In this document: positions 43,459-51,543 of the stretch, piece by piece
Position numbering within the stretch: the stretch's first letter is position 1
Layout: every line of letters begins with the position of its first letter
Assembly (NCBI RefSeq): GCF_005937185.1
Contig: NZ_VCNI01000005.1
Location: forward strand, 45,464-109,463
Direction of reading: 5' to 3'
Origin: Flagellimonas algicola
Lineage (GTDB): Bacteria; Bacteroidota; Bacteroidia; Flavobacteriales; Flavobacteriaceae
Length of the DNA: 64,000 nucleotides
Translations under genes and position numbers: made by a program
Notes under the pieces: generated by a model
Seen by the model: the letters and a program-made list of their open reading frames with translations, nothing else
Database searches by the model: none
Told to the model about the DNA's origin: nothing

Positions 43459-43472
43459 ATGATAAAAATCAC
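43459..43472. promoter_or_regulatory. Crp/Fnr-type box shared by nos operon and rrf2-type gene
   Basis: TGAT-AAAA-ATCA at 43460-43471 is a perfect 12-base match to the core of the Fnr/Dnr consensus TTGAT-N4-ATCAA; the two outermost bases (A and C) do not match. Its centre (43465.5) lies 36.5 bases from the last base of both -7 boxes, which is about -40.5 to each expected start. Confidence 0.65.
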
Positions 43473-43494
43473 ATTTCGGATAAAAACATCTTTT

Positions 43495-43502
43495 TTACTT
43501 TG
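43495..43502 (+). promoter_or_regulatory. -7 box of the Rrf2-type regulator gene
   Basis: TTACTTTG, one mismatch to TAnnTTTG (second base). Expected start near 43506, leader about 22 bases. An alternative reading is TA-C-TTTG with a shorter gap. Confidence 0.4.
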
Positions 43503-43527
43503 TATAATGAACTAAAGACAAGGGAGC

Positions 43528-43959
43528 ATGCTTTCAAATTCGGCCAAATATGCGTTAAAAGCTGTGCTTTATTTGGCCTTGCACACTAATGAGGATAATA
43601 AACTGATGGTGAAGGACATTTATTCCAGAATCAATGTGCCTCAATCTTATCTGGCCAAACTCATGCAGAAACTATCCAAAAATGGTATTATTTCCTCCTC
43701 CAGGGGTCCAAAAGGCGGATTTTATGCAAGTAACCAAAACATTGACTTACCCTTGATCCGTGTGGTGGAGGTGATTGATGGGGAGCAACGACTACGTTCC
43801 TGCATGCTCAGTATACACGAATGTGATAGTGAAAACCCTTGCGCACTCCATGATCTTGTTGGAAATGCCAACAGTTTTTTTATCAAAAATCTGGAGGAAA
43901 CAACTATTAAACAGCTAATAGGGGATGTAAAATCAGGTAAATCGGTGTTGCCACTTTAA
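43528..43959 (+). CDS. Rrf2 family regulator with three cysteines (NsrR/IscR-like)
   Basis: 143 residues. The winged helix starts MLSNSAKYALKAVLYLAL and has VPQSYLAKLMQKLSKNGIIS and SSRGPKGGFY (wing), all Rrf2-typical. The metal loop has C92, C99 and C105 (C-x6-C-x5-C), the set that binds a Fe-S cluster in NsrR and IscR. Divergent from the nos operon with a shared Crp/Fnr-type box, so NO or anaerobiosis sensing is likely. NsrR is the best guess, but the target cannot be read from sequence. Confidence 0.9.
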   Translation: MLSNSAKYALKAVLYLALHTNEDNKLMVKDIYSRINVPQSYLAKLMQKLSKNGIISSSRGPKGGFYASNQNIDLPLIRVVEVIDGEQRLRSCMLSIHECDSENPCALHDLVGNANSFFIKNLEETTIKQLIGDVKSGKSVLPL

Positions 43960-43988
43960 TTATTTAATCCATTGAAACTTGGTGAAAT

Positions 43989-45176
43989 CTACTTCACCAC
44001 ACTAAACTTGTAAACACAGACAGAAGTATAGGTCTGTCCTGGTTCCAGAACCGTACTTGGGAAATTGGGTTGATTGGGTGAGTCGGGATAGTGCTGGGTT
44101 TCCAAACAGATGGCTCCCCGATAAACATAAGGTTTACCATTTTTTCCAACTACGGTACCATCCATAAAATTTCCGCTATAAAATTGCATTCCAGGTTCGT
44201 TGGTATAAACCTCCATGACTCTCCCGGATTCTGGTTCGGTTACCTTGGCAGCAAACGTAAGTCCTTCCTCGTTTTTAGGAGAGGGGTTCAGGACGTAGTT
44301 ATGATCAAATCCACCCCCGTGCTTTAATTGTTCAACAGCTGCATCCACATCCTGTCCTATGGGTTTGGCTGTGGTGAAATCCAGGGGGGTACCGGCCACA
44401 GGGTCTATCGTCCCAAGAGGTATTAAGGTGGAATCCACCGGAGTATAGTGGTCGGCGTTGATTTCTATGATATGGTCCAAAATGGTTCCTTTCCCTTCAC
44501 CTTTTAGATTAAAGAAAGAATGATGGGTAAGGTTTACAATGGTCTTTTGATCTGTATTTGCTTCATAAAAAATTTGAAGTTGGTTGTCAGCGGTCAAGAC
44601 GTAACGTACGGTTACCTTAAGGTTTCCAGGATATCCTTCTTCACCATCTGGAGAGGTTCTTGAATATTGAATTTCATTTGTTGAAGCATGATCTACGGCC
44701 CAAACAACCTCGTCATAACCTTTGTCTCCTCCATGCAGATGATTGGGTCCATTGTTGGTAGCCAGGGTATACGTTTTCCCATCCAAGGTAAACTTGCCTT
44801 TGGCTATGCGGTTGCCATAGCGACCAATGGTCGACCCAAAATAATCGGTTCCCGGCTCATAATAGCCTTCCAAACTATTGCAACCCAATACAATATCTCC
44901 CAAATTGCCCTGCTTGTCCGGCACATACAACGCTACCAATCGCTGACCATAATTGGTGAAGTATGCCTCTATTCCAGACTCGTTTTTAAGGACGTGCAAT
45001 TGAATGGTGTCACCTTCAATTACCTTTTCAAATTTTTTAGGGTCAATTTTGTTGGCCATACTGGTTTGCTCTTGGTTTTGGTTGCTATCGGATGTAGGTT
45101 TTGGTTCTGTTCTTTTACAAGCTGAAATAGCGAACAGAAAAACTAAAAAAAGAAAATTTAGATTTTTAACCGACAT
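43989..45176 (-). CDS. galM: aldose 1-epimerase, lipoprotein
   Basis: 395 residues from ATG 45176 (MSVKNLNFLFLVFLFAISACKR), a lipoprotein signal; an upstream TTG adds 6 residues. The galactose-mutarotase fold is clear: GSTIGRYGNRIAKGKF, NGPNHLHGGDKGYDEVVW (His), NLTHHSFFNLKGEG (His), and LDFTTAKPIG. It interconverts alpha and beta anomers in the periplasm, which suits a locus for polysaccharide use. It ends 29 bases from the Rrf2 gene (convergent). Confidence 0.92.
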   Translation of the reverse strand: MSVKNLNFLFLVFLFAISACKRTEPKPTSDSNQNQEQTSMANKIDPKKFEKVIEGDTIQLHVLKNESGIEAYFTNYGQRLVALYVPDKQGNLGDIVLGCNSLEGYYEPGTDYFGSTIGRYGNRIAKGKFTLDGKTYTLATNNGPNHLHGGDKGYDEVVWAVDHASTNEIQYSRTSPDGEEGYPGNLKVTVRYVLTADNQLQIFYEANTDQKTIVNLTHHSFFNLKGEGKGTILDHIIEINADHYTPVDSTLIPLGTIDPVAGTPLDFTTAKPIGQDVDAAVEQLKHGGGFDHNYVLNPSPKNEEGLTFAAKVTEPESGRVMEVYTNEPGMQFYSGNFMDGTVVGKNGKPYVYRGAICLETQHYPDSPNQPNFPSTVLEPGQTYTSVCVYKFSVVK

Positions 45177-45229
45177 AGTTATTTGGATTTGCAAGCTTTA
45201 AATGTAATTAAATTTAGGAGAACACATTT

Positions 45230-45268
45230 GCAGCATATTGTTATGCGTTGTGAAAGATGCGCAGCATA
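45230..45268. repeat. direct repeat GCAGCATA between galM and lactonase gene
   Basis: GCAGCATA at 45230-45237 and again at 45261-45268, 31 bases apart start to start, about three helix turns. Both lie in the divergent intergenic region. It may be a regulator site; it could be chance. Confidence 0.3.
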
Positions 45269-45421
45269 CGGAATATTTGATTTTGTTCATCTCAATTTCC
45301 TTGTCTGACAAGATACTTTATTCCAATTATCGGTATATTTCGAGTACCTTTTGCAATACTATAGATACCAATTTTATATAAACCAGATTGTATGTCAAAC
45401 CAAATAAAATTCGTCCAGCAT

Positions 45422-46483
45422 ATGAACATCAAAAAAAGCCTTACACTGGTATGCCTTGTCATTTTAAGCATGGCTTCATGCAAAAAAACTCCCAAAGAAG
45501 CACCGGAAAAGCAAGAACCCATTTCAGAGGAGGTTATGGATATTTCCCAGGCATTTGCGATTGAAATTTTGGACGAAGAAGCATTGAAAATAATAGATTC
45601 CACCGCTTCCATTGAGGTATTGGCAAGCGGATTCACCTGGTCGGAAGGTCCTCTCTGGATAGACGAGGGAAAATATTTGCTCTTTTCCGATATTCCCAAC
45701 AATAAAGTTTATAAATGGGATTCCCAAAAAAAGGACACCACTACCTATCTACACCCGTCCGGATTTTTAGGAAAAGTTTCGGATGACTTTAAGGAGCCTG
45801 GCTCCAATGGCCTTACTTTGGATGGCAATGGACAGTTGGTCTTAATGCAACATGGGGAAAGAAGGGTTGCCCGTATGACTGCTCCATTGAGTCAACCCAA
45901 GTCCGAGTTTGAACCTTTAGTGGATAATTATGAGGGCAAACGATTCAATAGCCCCAATGATGGTTATTTTGACAAGCAGGGCAATTTCTATTTTACCGAC
46001 CCGCCCTATGGTCTTCCCAAGGGTATGGATGACCCCGAAAAGGAGTTGGATTTTCAAGGGGTGTACTGCTTAAAGACTTCTGGGGAGCTGGTGTTGTTGG
46101 ATAAGCTTTCAAGGCCTAATGGAATATGCCTGTCCCCAGACCACGACATACTTTATGTTGCTGTTTCCGATTCCAAGCATGCAGTATGGTACCAATACGA
46201 TGTAAAGGAACCCGGTGTGGTGGAAAACAAGAAATTGTTTCATGATGCCACCCATTTAATGGGCAAGGAAGGCCATCAAGGGGCACCGGATGGATTAAAA
46301 GTACACAGTCAAGGATATGTATTGGCTACAGGCCCTGGTGGACTATGGATATTTGACCCATCTGGAAAAACCTTGGCAAAAGTATATACTGGGCAACGAA
46401 CTTCGAATTGCGTGCTAAGCACCGACGAAAAACAGCTTTTCCTTACAGCGGATGATTATTTGCTTAAAGTCAGCCTAAAGTAA
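45422..46483 (+). CDS. SMP-30/gluconolactonase family lipoprotein
   Basis: 353 residues from ATG 45422 (MNIKKSLTLVCLVILSMASCKK), a lipoprotein signal. The six-bladed propeller carries TWSEGPLWIDEGKYLLFSD (metal Glu), RFNSPNDGYFDKQGNFYFTD and SRPNGICLSPDHDILYVAV (metal Asn/Asp). It hydrolyses sugar lactones outside the cytoplasm. In a fucose locus it could open L-fuconolactone, but lactonases of that pathway are normally cytoplasmic amidohydrolases. It has the same strand as the GH95-sulfatase run. Confidence 0.9.
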   Translation: MNIKKSLTLVCLVILSMASCKKTPKEAPEKQEPISEEVMDISQAFAIEILDEEALKIIDSTASIEVLASGFTWSEGPLWIDEGKYLLFSDIPNNKVYKWDSQKKDTTTYLHPSGFLGKVSDDFKEPGSNGLTLDGNGQLVLMQHGERRVARMTAPLSQPKSEFEPLVDNYEGKRFNSPNDGYFDKQGNFYFTDPPYGLPKGMDDPEKELDFQGVYCLKTSGELVLLDKLSRPNGICLSPDHDILYVAVSDSKHAVWYQYDVKEPGVVENKKLFHDATHLMGKEGHQGAPDGLKVHSQGYVLATGPGGLWIFDPSGKTLAKVYTGQRTSNCVLSTDEKQLFLTADDYLLKVSLK

Positions 46484-46750
46484 TAGCGTTCATTGCTGCA
46501 TTAACTTAAAAATTATGGGAAGTGCGAGCCATTGCGGTATGAACCATTTCTCAACATTGCAGGAGGAAAAGCGCTGAAAAGCAGGGTGGACAACACCCAT
46601 TCGCATACTAGATAAATTCTTTTCAATTAAAAGCATACACGTTACAGTCCAATTTTAGTCCGCAAGGGCAAAAAGAGTATAGGTTTATGTTTATTTTCTA
46701 GTGGAGAATGGTGCCTGACCGTACTACATTTAAATTTTTTACAAAATACA
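46484..46750. other. intergenic region before the GH95 gene, no gene seen
   Basis: 267 bases with a few short reading frames of 15-30 codons in several frames and no homology I can recognise. There is no terminator stem behind the lactonase gene and no clear TAnnTTTG box before GH95. It may be a long regulatory leader. Confidence 0.5.
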
Positions 46751-49189
46751 TTGATTCCCGTGGTATTAAAGCACTTAAAATGGGCCCAGTGCGGCCGTCA
46801 ATTAAGCTTGTTTGTGATGGCAACTGTTTTGCTGTCCGCTTGTCAAGCCCCACCAGATGAAAGTACAGTTGATCATTTGAAAATCTGGTACAAACAAGAG
46901 GCCAAGTCGTGGATGCGGGAGGCACTCCCCATTGGAAACGGTTATATGGGAGCCATGGTTTTTGGCGGGGTGGAAAGAGAACGTATCCAATTCAATGAAG
47001 AATCCCTCTGGGTAGGCGGTCCCGGTGAGTGGGAAGCGTATGACGGAGGAAACCGCAAGGATGCCCACAAATATTTACCACAAGTACGGAAACTTCTTTC
47101 CAAAGGTGAACTGGAGAAGGCCCATGCTTTGGCAAATAAAGAACTTACAGGTGTAATCAAAAGAAATAACAATCACGAATTCTGGGAAGGGTTTGGTGCT
47201 TTCCAAGCCTTTGGTGATATCTATATTGATATTGAAAAAACAGGAGAAATCTCGGAATATCACAGGGAACTAGATATTTCAGACGCGATTGCGCGGGTTT
47301 CCTATACCGATGGTGATGTACACCACAAAAGAACATACTTCGCCAATTATCCAAGTAAAGTATTGGTGTTCAAACTGGAAAATGATGCACTTCAAGGGCA
47401 AGATTACACCCTGGAATTGACCACTCCGCATAAAAAAGTGAACTATTCCTCAAGCGGGAGCGAGCTCATTTTAGATGGTTTACTGGAGAACAATGGAATG
47501 GCTTTTGGCGCCCGTCTACATTTGGAAACCAAGGGGGGCGACATTGGATTTGATGAAAATAAAATCAAAGTTACAGCCTCCAATGCCGTCACCTTAAAAT
47601 TGGTGGCTGGTACGGATTATTTGAACCATTATCCCATGTACAAAGGCAAGGATTACGAGTCGGAAAATTTAGCTACAATGAACAAGGCCAAAGAGGTATC
47701 CTTTCAAGAATTGTTGAATGAACATCTTTCCGATTACCGCGAACTTTTCCAGAGGGTAGATTTGTCCTTGGAAGCAACCCAGATAGCATCATTACCTACG
47801 GATGAGCGCTTAAAAGCATATGAAGAAGGGCAGGAGGACCCTTCATTGGAAGCACTGTACTTTCAATATGGCAGGTATTTGCTGATCAGCAGCTCCAGAC
47901 CGGGAACGATGCCCGCCAACTTGCAAGGAAAATGGAATGATAAGACCGCGCCTCCGTGGGCATCGGATTATCATATGAATATCAATGAACAAATGATTTA
48001 TTGGCCAGCGGAACTTACTAATCTAAGTGAGTGCCATCAGCCCCTCATTAATTATATGGAGAGCTTGATACAACCGGGCCAAAAGAGTGCGGCTAGTTTT
48101 TTTGATGCGAATGGTTGGATTGTGAATACCATGAACAACCCGTTCGGATTTACGGCTCCAGGCTGGGATTTTCCATGGGGATTTTTTCCAGGAGGAGCGG
48201 GTTGGCTGAGTCAGCATGCATGGGAACATTATGAGTTCACCCAAAATAAGGAGTATCTTCAGGAACAGGGTTTTCCTATCATGAAGGAAGCTGCTCTTTT
48301 TTGGTTGGATTATCTTATGGATGATGGACAAGGATATTTGGTTTCCACTCCATCTTATTCTCCAGAGCATGGTGGAATTTCGGAAGGCGCATCCATGGAT
48401 CTTCAAATTGTCTGGGATTTATTTACCAACTGTATTGAAGCCTGTGAGGTACTGGGTATAGAAGATGAGTTTAAACAACAGGTGATGGATTCAAAAAGTC
48501 GCTTGTTTCCACCTCAAATTGGAAGATGGGGACAATTACAGGAATGGAAAGAGGATGTGGACGACCCAGAGAATAAACACAGACATATATCCCATTTGTT
48601 TGCCCTACACCCGGGAAAACAGATTACCTTGGATGGTACACCGGAGTTGGCCCAAGCTGCTAAGAAATCTTTGAATGCAAGGGGTGATCAAGGTACGGGA
48701 TGGTCTTTGGGCTGGAAAATCAATTTTTGGTCAAGATTGCGCGAAGGAAACAGAGCACACAAACTTATCCGCAGGTTGTTGAGAACCACCACGGATGAGG
48801 GTTTTGAAATGCTTAAGGGGGGTGGTACCTATAGCAATATGCTCTGTGCACATCCTCCATTTCAACTGGACGGAAACATGGGCGCCACCGCAGGGATTGC
48901 GGAAATGTTGGTTCAATCCCATGATGGTCAAATAACCTTGTTACCGGCCCTTCCAGACGCTTGGAAATCGGGTAGTGTTAAAGGATTAAAGGCTCGAGGT
49001 AATTTTGAAGTGGATATCACTTGGAAGGATGGAAAATTGGTGGAGGCCAACATAACATCCAAGAGCGGAAACTCTTGCTATGTAAAATATCGGGACAAAA
49101 CTCTAAGATTGGGCTTGTTAAAAGGAGAGACTTTTACAGTGGGCTATGATATGAAACTGAATTTGGGGTTGAATGCAACCAACGATTAA
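46751..49189 (+). CDS. glycoside hydrolase family 95 (alpha-L-fucosidase / alpha-L-galactosidase), lipoprotein
   Basis: 812 residues from a TTG start (a GTG at 46760 is the other option; no ATG fits). The lipobox LLSAC is preceded by a charged N-terminus. The GH95 catalytic set is complete: N410 and N412 in YHMNINEQMIYWPAE, general acid E539 in TPSYSPEHGG, and D707 in HPPFQLDGNM. GH95 removes terminal alpha-1,2-L-fucose or L-galactose from polysaccharides at the surface or in the periplasm. The FAH gene starts 22 bases after the stop and sulfatases follow, so a sulfated fucan-like glycan is likely. Confidence 0.92.
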   Translation: MIPVVLKHLKWAQCGRQLSLFVMATVLLSACQAPPDESTVDHLKIWYKQEAKSWMREALPIGNGYMGAMVFGGVERERIQFNEESLWVGGPGEWEAYDGGNRKDAHKYLPQVRKLLSKGELEKAHALANKELTGVIKRNNNHEFWEGFGAFQAFGDIYIDIEKTGEISEYHRELDISDAIARVSYTDGDVHHKRTYFANYPSKVLVFKLENDALQGQDYTLELTTPHKKVNYSSSGSELILDGLLENNGMAFGARLHLETKGGDIGFDENKIKVTASNAVTLKLVAGTDYLNHYPMYKGKDYESENLATMNKAKEVSFQELLNEHLSDYRELFQRVDLSLEATQIASLPTDERLKAYEEGQEDPSLEALYFQYGRYLLISSSRPGTMPANLQGKWNDKTAPPWASDYHMNINEQMIYWPAELTNLSECHQPLINYMESLIQPGQKSAASFFDANGWIVNTMNNPFGFTAPGWDFPWGFFPGGAGWLSQHAWEHYEFTQNKEYLQEQGFPIMKEAALFWLDYLMDDGQGYLVSTPSYSPEHGGISEGASMDLQIVWDLFTNCIEACEVLGIEDEFKQQVMDSKSRLFPPQIGRWGQLQEWKEDVDDPENKHRHISHLFALHPGKQITLDGTPELAQAAKKSLNARGDQGTGWSLGWKINFWSRLREGNRAHKLIRRLLRTTTDEGFEMLKGGGTYSNMLCAHPPFQLDGNMGATAGIAEMLVQSHDGQITLLPALPDAWKSGSVKGLKARGNFEVDITWKDGKLVEANITSKSGNSCYVKYRDKTLRLGLLKGETFTVGYDMKLNLGLNATND

Positions 49190-49211
49190 TGGATTGAAAT
49201 GACATGAAGAG

Positions 49212-50054
49212 ATGAAAATTTACCGAATTGGAACAACTGTATTTGTCGACAATGATGGGAACCATCGCAGGAGAGAAATAGCGGATTGGACAGCATTTAT
49301 TAATCGTGATGGCCTCCATGAATTCTTAAAAAAGGAGATTGTGAATTGGGAAGAGACCGATGGCTCTTTTTTGGACCAAGATCACTTTGATCCCCCCATG
49401 GGAAATCAGGAAATTTGGGCGGCCGGTGTTACCTATGAACGAAGCAAGACTGCCCGAATGGATGAAGCCAAAGAATCTGGAGGCTCTGTTTTTTATGATA
49501 TGGTATATGATGCAGAGCGACCAGAGTTATTTTTTAAGGCTACGGCCCAGAGATGTGTGGGTTATGGAGATGAGGTGTACATAAGGAAAGATTCCACCTG
49601 GAATGTTCCAGAACCAGAACTGACTTTACTCATAAACTCCAAGGGGTCCATTGAGGGCTATACCATAGGCAATGATATGAGTTCAAGAAGTATTGAGGGT
49701 GAAAATCCATTATATCTTCCTCAGGCCAAGGTTTATGAGAAATGTGCCGCCTTGGGTCCCTGTCTTTATGTTCCAAAGAAACCAATTTCAACTACTACAA
49801 GAATATATATTGCCATAGAAAGGGATGGAAAGACCATGTTCAAGGAAGATGTTGCCATTTCCAAGATGAAACGTGATTTTGGGGAGTTAGTGTCCTTTTT
49901 GTTTCGGGAATGTGATTTTCCCCAGGGCGTTTTTCTAATGACAGGAACTTGCTTGGTTCCGCCAGACGATTTTACCTTGGAAGTTGGAGACAAGATAATC
50001 ATTACCATTGATGGCGTTGGAAAACTCGTGAATTATGTCGGGATCAAGGAATAA
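49212..50054 (+). CDS. FAH-family dehydratase, KdaD-like (2-keto-3-deoxy sugar acid)
   Basis: 280 residues. It is an FAH fold, but not the YcgM type seen at 1222. The run YDAERPELFFKATAQRCVGY, then WNVPEPELTLLIN, IGNDMSSRSIEGENPLYLPQ and AKVYEKCAALGP matches, as I recall it, the 2-keto-3-deoxy-D-arabinonate dehydratase of Sulfolobus. Such enzymes dehydrate 2-keto-3-deoxy-pentonates to alpha-ketoglutarate semialdehyde. In a fucose locus the substrate may be 2-keto-3-deoxy-L-fuconate. Located 22 bases after GH95, before the sulfatases. No signal peptide, so cytoplasmic. Confidence 0.8.
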   Translation: MKIYRIGTTVFVDNDGNHRRREIADWTAFINRDGLHEFLKKEIVNWEETDGSFLDQDHFDPPMGNQEIWAAGVTYERSKTARMDEAKESGGSVFYDMVYDAERPELFFKATAQRCVGYGDEVYIRKDSTWNVPEPELTLLINSKGSIEGYTIGNDMSSRSIEGENPLYLPQAKVYEKCAALGPCLYVPKKPISTTTRIYIAIERDGKTMFKEDVAISKMKRDFGELVSFLFRECDFPQGVFLMTGTCLVPPDDFTLEVGDKIIITIDGVGKLVNYVGIKE

Positions 50055-50084
50055 AAGTAAAGCTTACCAACCAACTGAAACACC

Positions 50085-51536
50085 ATGAATATAAGGTTGA
50101 TTTTCCTCATATCCAGCATTGCATTCTTCTCCTGTCAAAGTAGTGAGAACGAACAAAAAAGGCCAAACGTACTATTTATCATAGCTGACGACCTAACTGC
50201 AACTGCGGTTTCCTCTTATGGGAACAAAGTTTCCCAGACCCCAAATATTGACAGTCTGGCTGCTGTAGGAATTCGGTATACACGGGCATATTGTCAATAT
50301 CCGGTTTGTGGTCCTTCAAGAGCTTCTTTTTTAACCGGATATTACCCCAATGCAACACAAACCTTTGGCTATGTAAGTGGTAGGGAAAACATTGGGAATG
50401 AAAGGGTCACATGGCCCCAATTGTTCAAGAATAAAGGGTATTACACAGCTCGGGTGAGCAAGATTTACCATATGGGCGTTCCCATAGACATTGAATTGGG
50501 ATCTGATGGAAAGGACGACGAGGTGTCCTGGACCGAGCGATTTAATAGCCAGGGGCCTGAGTGGACAGCCCCAGGTGATGGAGAGTTGGTTCAAGGAAAC
50601 CCTGATGGTACCAAACCCATTAAGGGAGGTAACGTAATGACGATTGTTAAAGCGGATGGTGATGATAGGGTTCATTCCGACGGGAAAACTGCGGCCAAAG
50701 CTTCTGAATTGATACGACAGCACAAGGACGAACCTTTTTTTCTAGCTGTTGGTTTTGTAAGGCCCCATGTTCCATTTGTTGCACCACAGGATGACTTTAA
50801 ACCCTATCCGCATGAGGATATTGAGCTGCCCTACAACTTTGAGGGTGACTGGGACGACATTCCGCAAAAGGGTATTAACTATGTTACAAGCAAGAATGCC
50901 CAAATGACCCAGGTGCAAAAACAAAAGGCTATTGCGGCCTATTATGCTTCTGTTTCATACATGGACCGCCAAGTAGGGAAGGTGCTAAAAACCCTTAAAG
51001 AAGAAGGCTTGGAGGACAATACCATAGTTATTTTCACTTCAGATCACGGATTTCATCTGGGAGAACACGAATTTTGGATGAAGGTCAGCGTTAAGGAAGA
51101 ATCAGCCAAAGTCCCGTTGATAATAAAAGTTCCCGGAAAAGAACCTGCTGTATGCAACTCTTTCGTGGAATTGTTGGATTTATATCCCACCATTTCTGAA
51201 TTGGCGGCACTTCCATTTTCTGAACATATTCAGGGAAAGAGCCTGATTAAAACTTTGGATGACCCAGAACATAAGGTGCGTGATATGGCTTTTTCGGTGA
51301 CCCAGAACGGAGAAACATTTTTATTGCGAACCGATAAGTGGGCCTACATTCAATATGGAGAGGATGCTTCACTGGGCATTGAGCTCTTTGATATGCAACA
51401 GGATCCAGGACAGTATACCAATTTGGCCACGCTTCCTGAATATCAAGAGAACGTGAGCTACTTCCAAGAAAAACTGAAGCAAAAGTTGTTGGAGGTAAGA
51501 ACGAACGACTTGGGTATAGACTATTCAAAAAAGTAA
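50085..51536 (+). CDS. sulfatase 1 of 5 (iduronate-2-sulfatase-like, S1 type), lipoprotein
   Basis: 483 residues with a lipoprotein signal (IFLISSIAFFSCQS). The formylglycine motif is C75-G-P-S-R79; the metal pair is D35-D36 in FIIADDLTA, with later SDHGFHLGEHEFWMK. The pattern of RPHVPFVAP and KIYHMG is close to the iduronate-2-sulfatase group. It must be activated by a formylglycine-generating enzyme not present here. It removes a sulfate ester from a periplasmic or surface-bound glycan. 7 bases separate it from the next sulfatase. Confidence 0.93.
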   Translation: MNIRLIFLISSIAFFSCQSSENEQKRPNVLFIIADDLTATAVSSYGNKVSQTPNIDSLAAVGIRYTRAYCQYPVCGPSRASFLTGYYPNATQTFGYVSGRENIGNERVTWPQLFKNKGYYTARVSKIYHMGVPIDIELGSDGKDDEVSWTERFNSQGPEWTAPGDGELVQGNPDGTKPIKGGNVMTIVKADGDDRVHSDGKTAAKASELIRQHKDEPFFLAVGFVRPHVPFVAPQDDFKPYPHEDIELPYNFEGDWDDIPQKGINYVTSKNAQMTQVQKQKAIAAYYASVSYMDRQVGKVLKTLKEEGLEDNTIVIFTSDHGFHLGEHEFWMKVSVKEESAKVPLIIKVPGKEPAVCNSFVELLDLYPTISELAALPFSEHIQGKSLIKTLDDPEHKVRDMAFSVTQNGETFLLRTDKWAYIQYGEDASLGIELFDMQQDPGQYTNLATLPEYQENVSYFQEKLKQKLLEVRTNDLGIDYSKK

Positions 51537-51543
51537 GATCAAA

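Noticed and set aside
48023..48406. 127-codon minus-strand frame inside GH95
   Set aside because: It lies fully inside the well-supported GH95 frame and its composition is that of a shadow frame.
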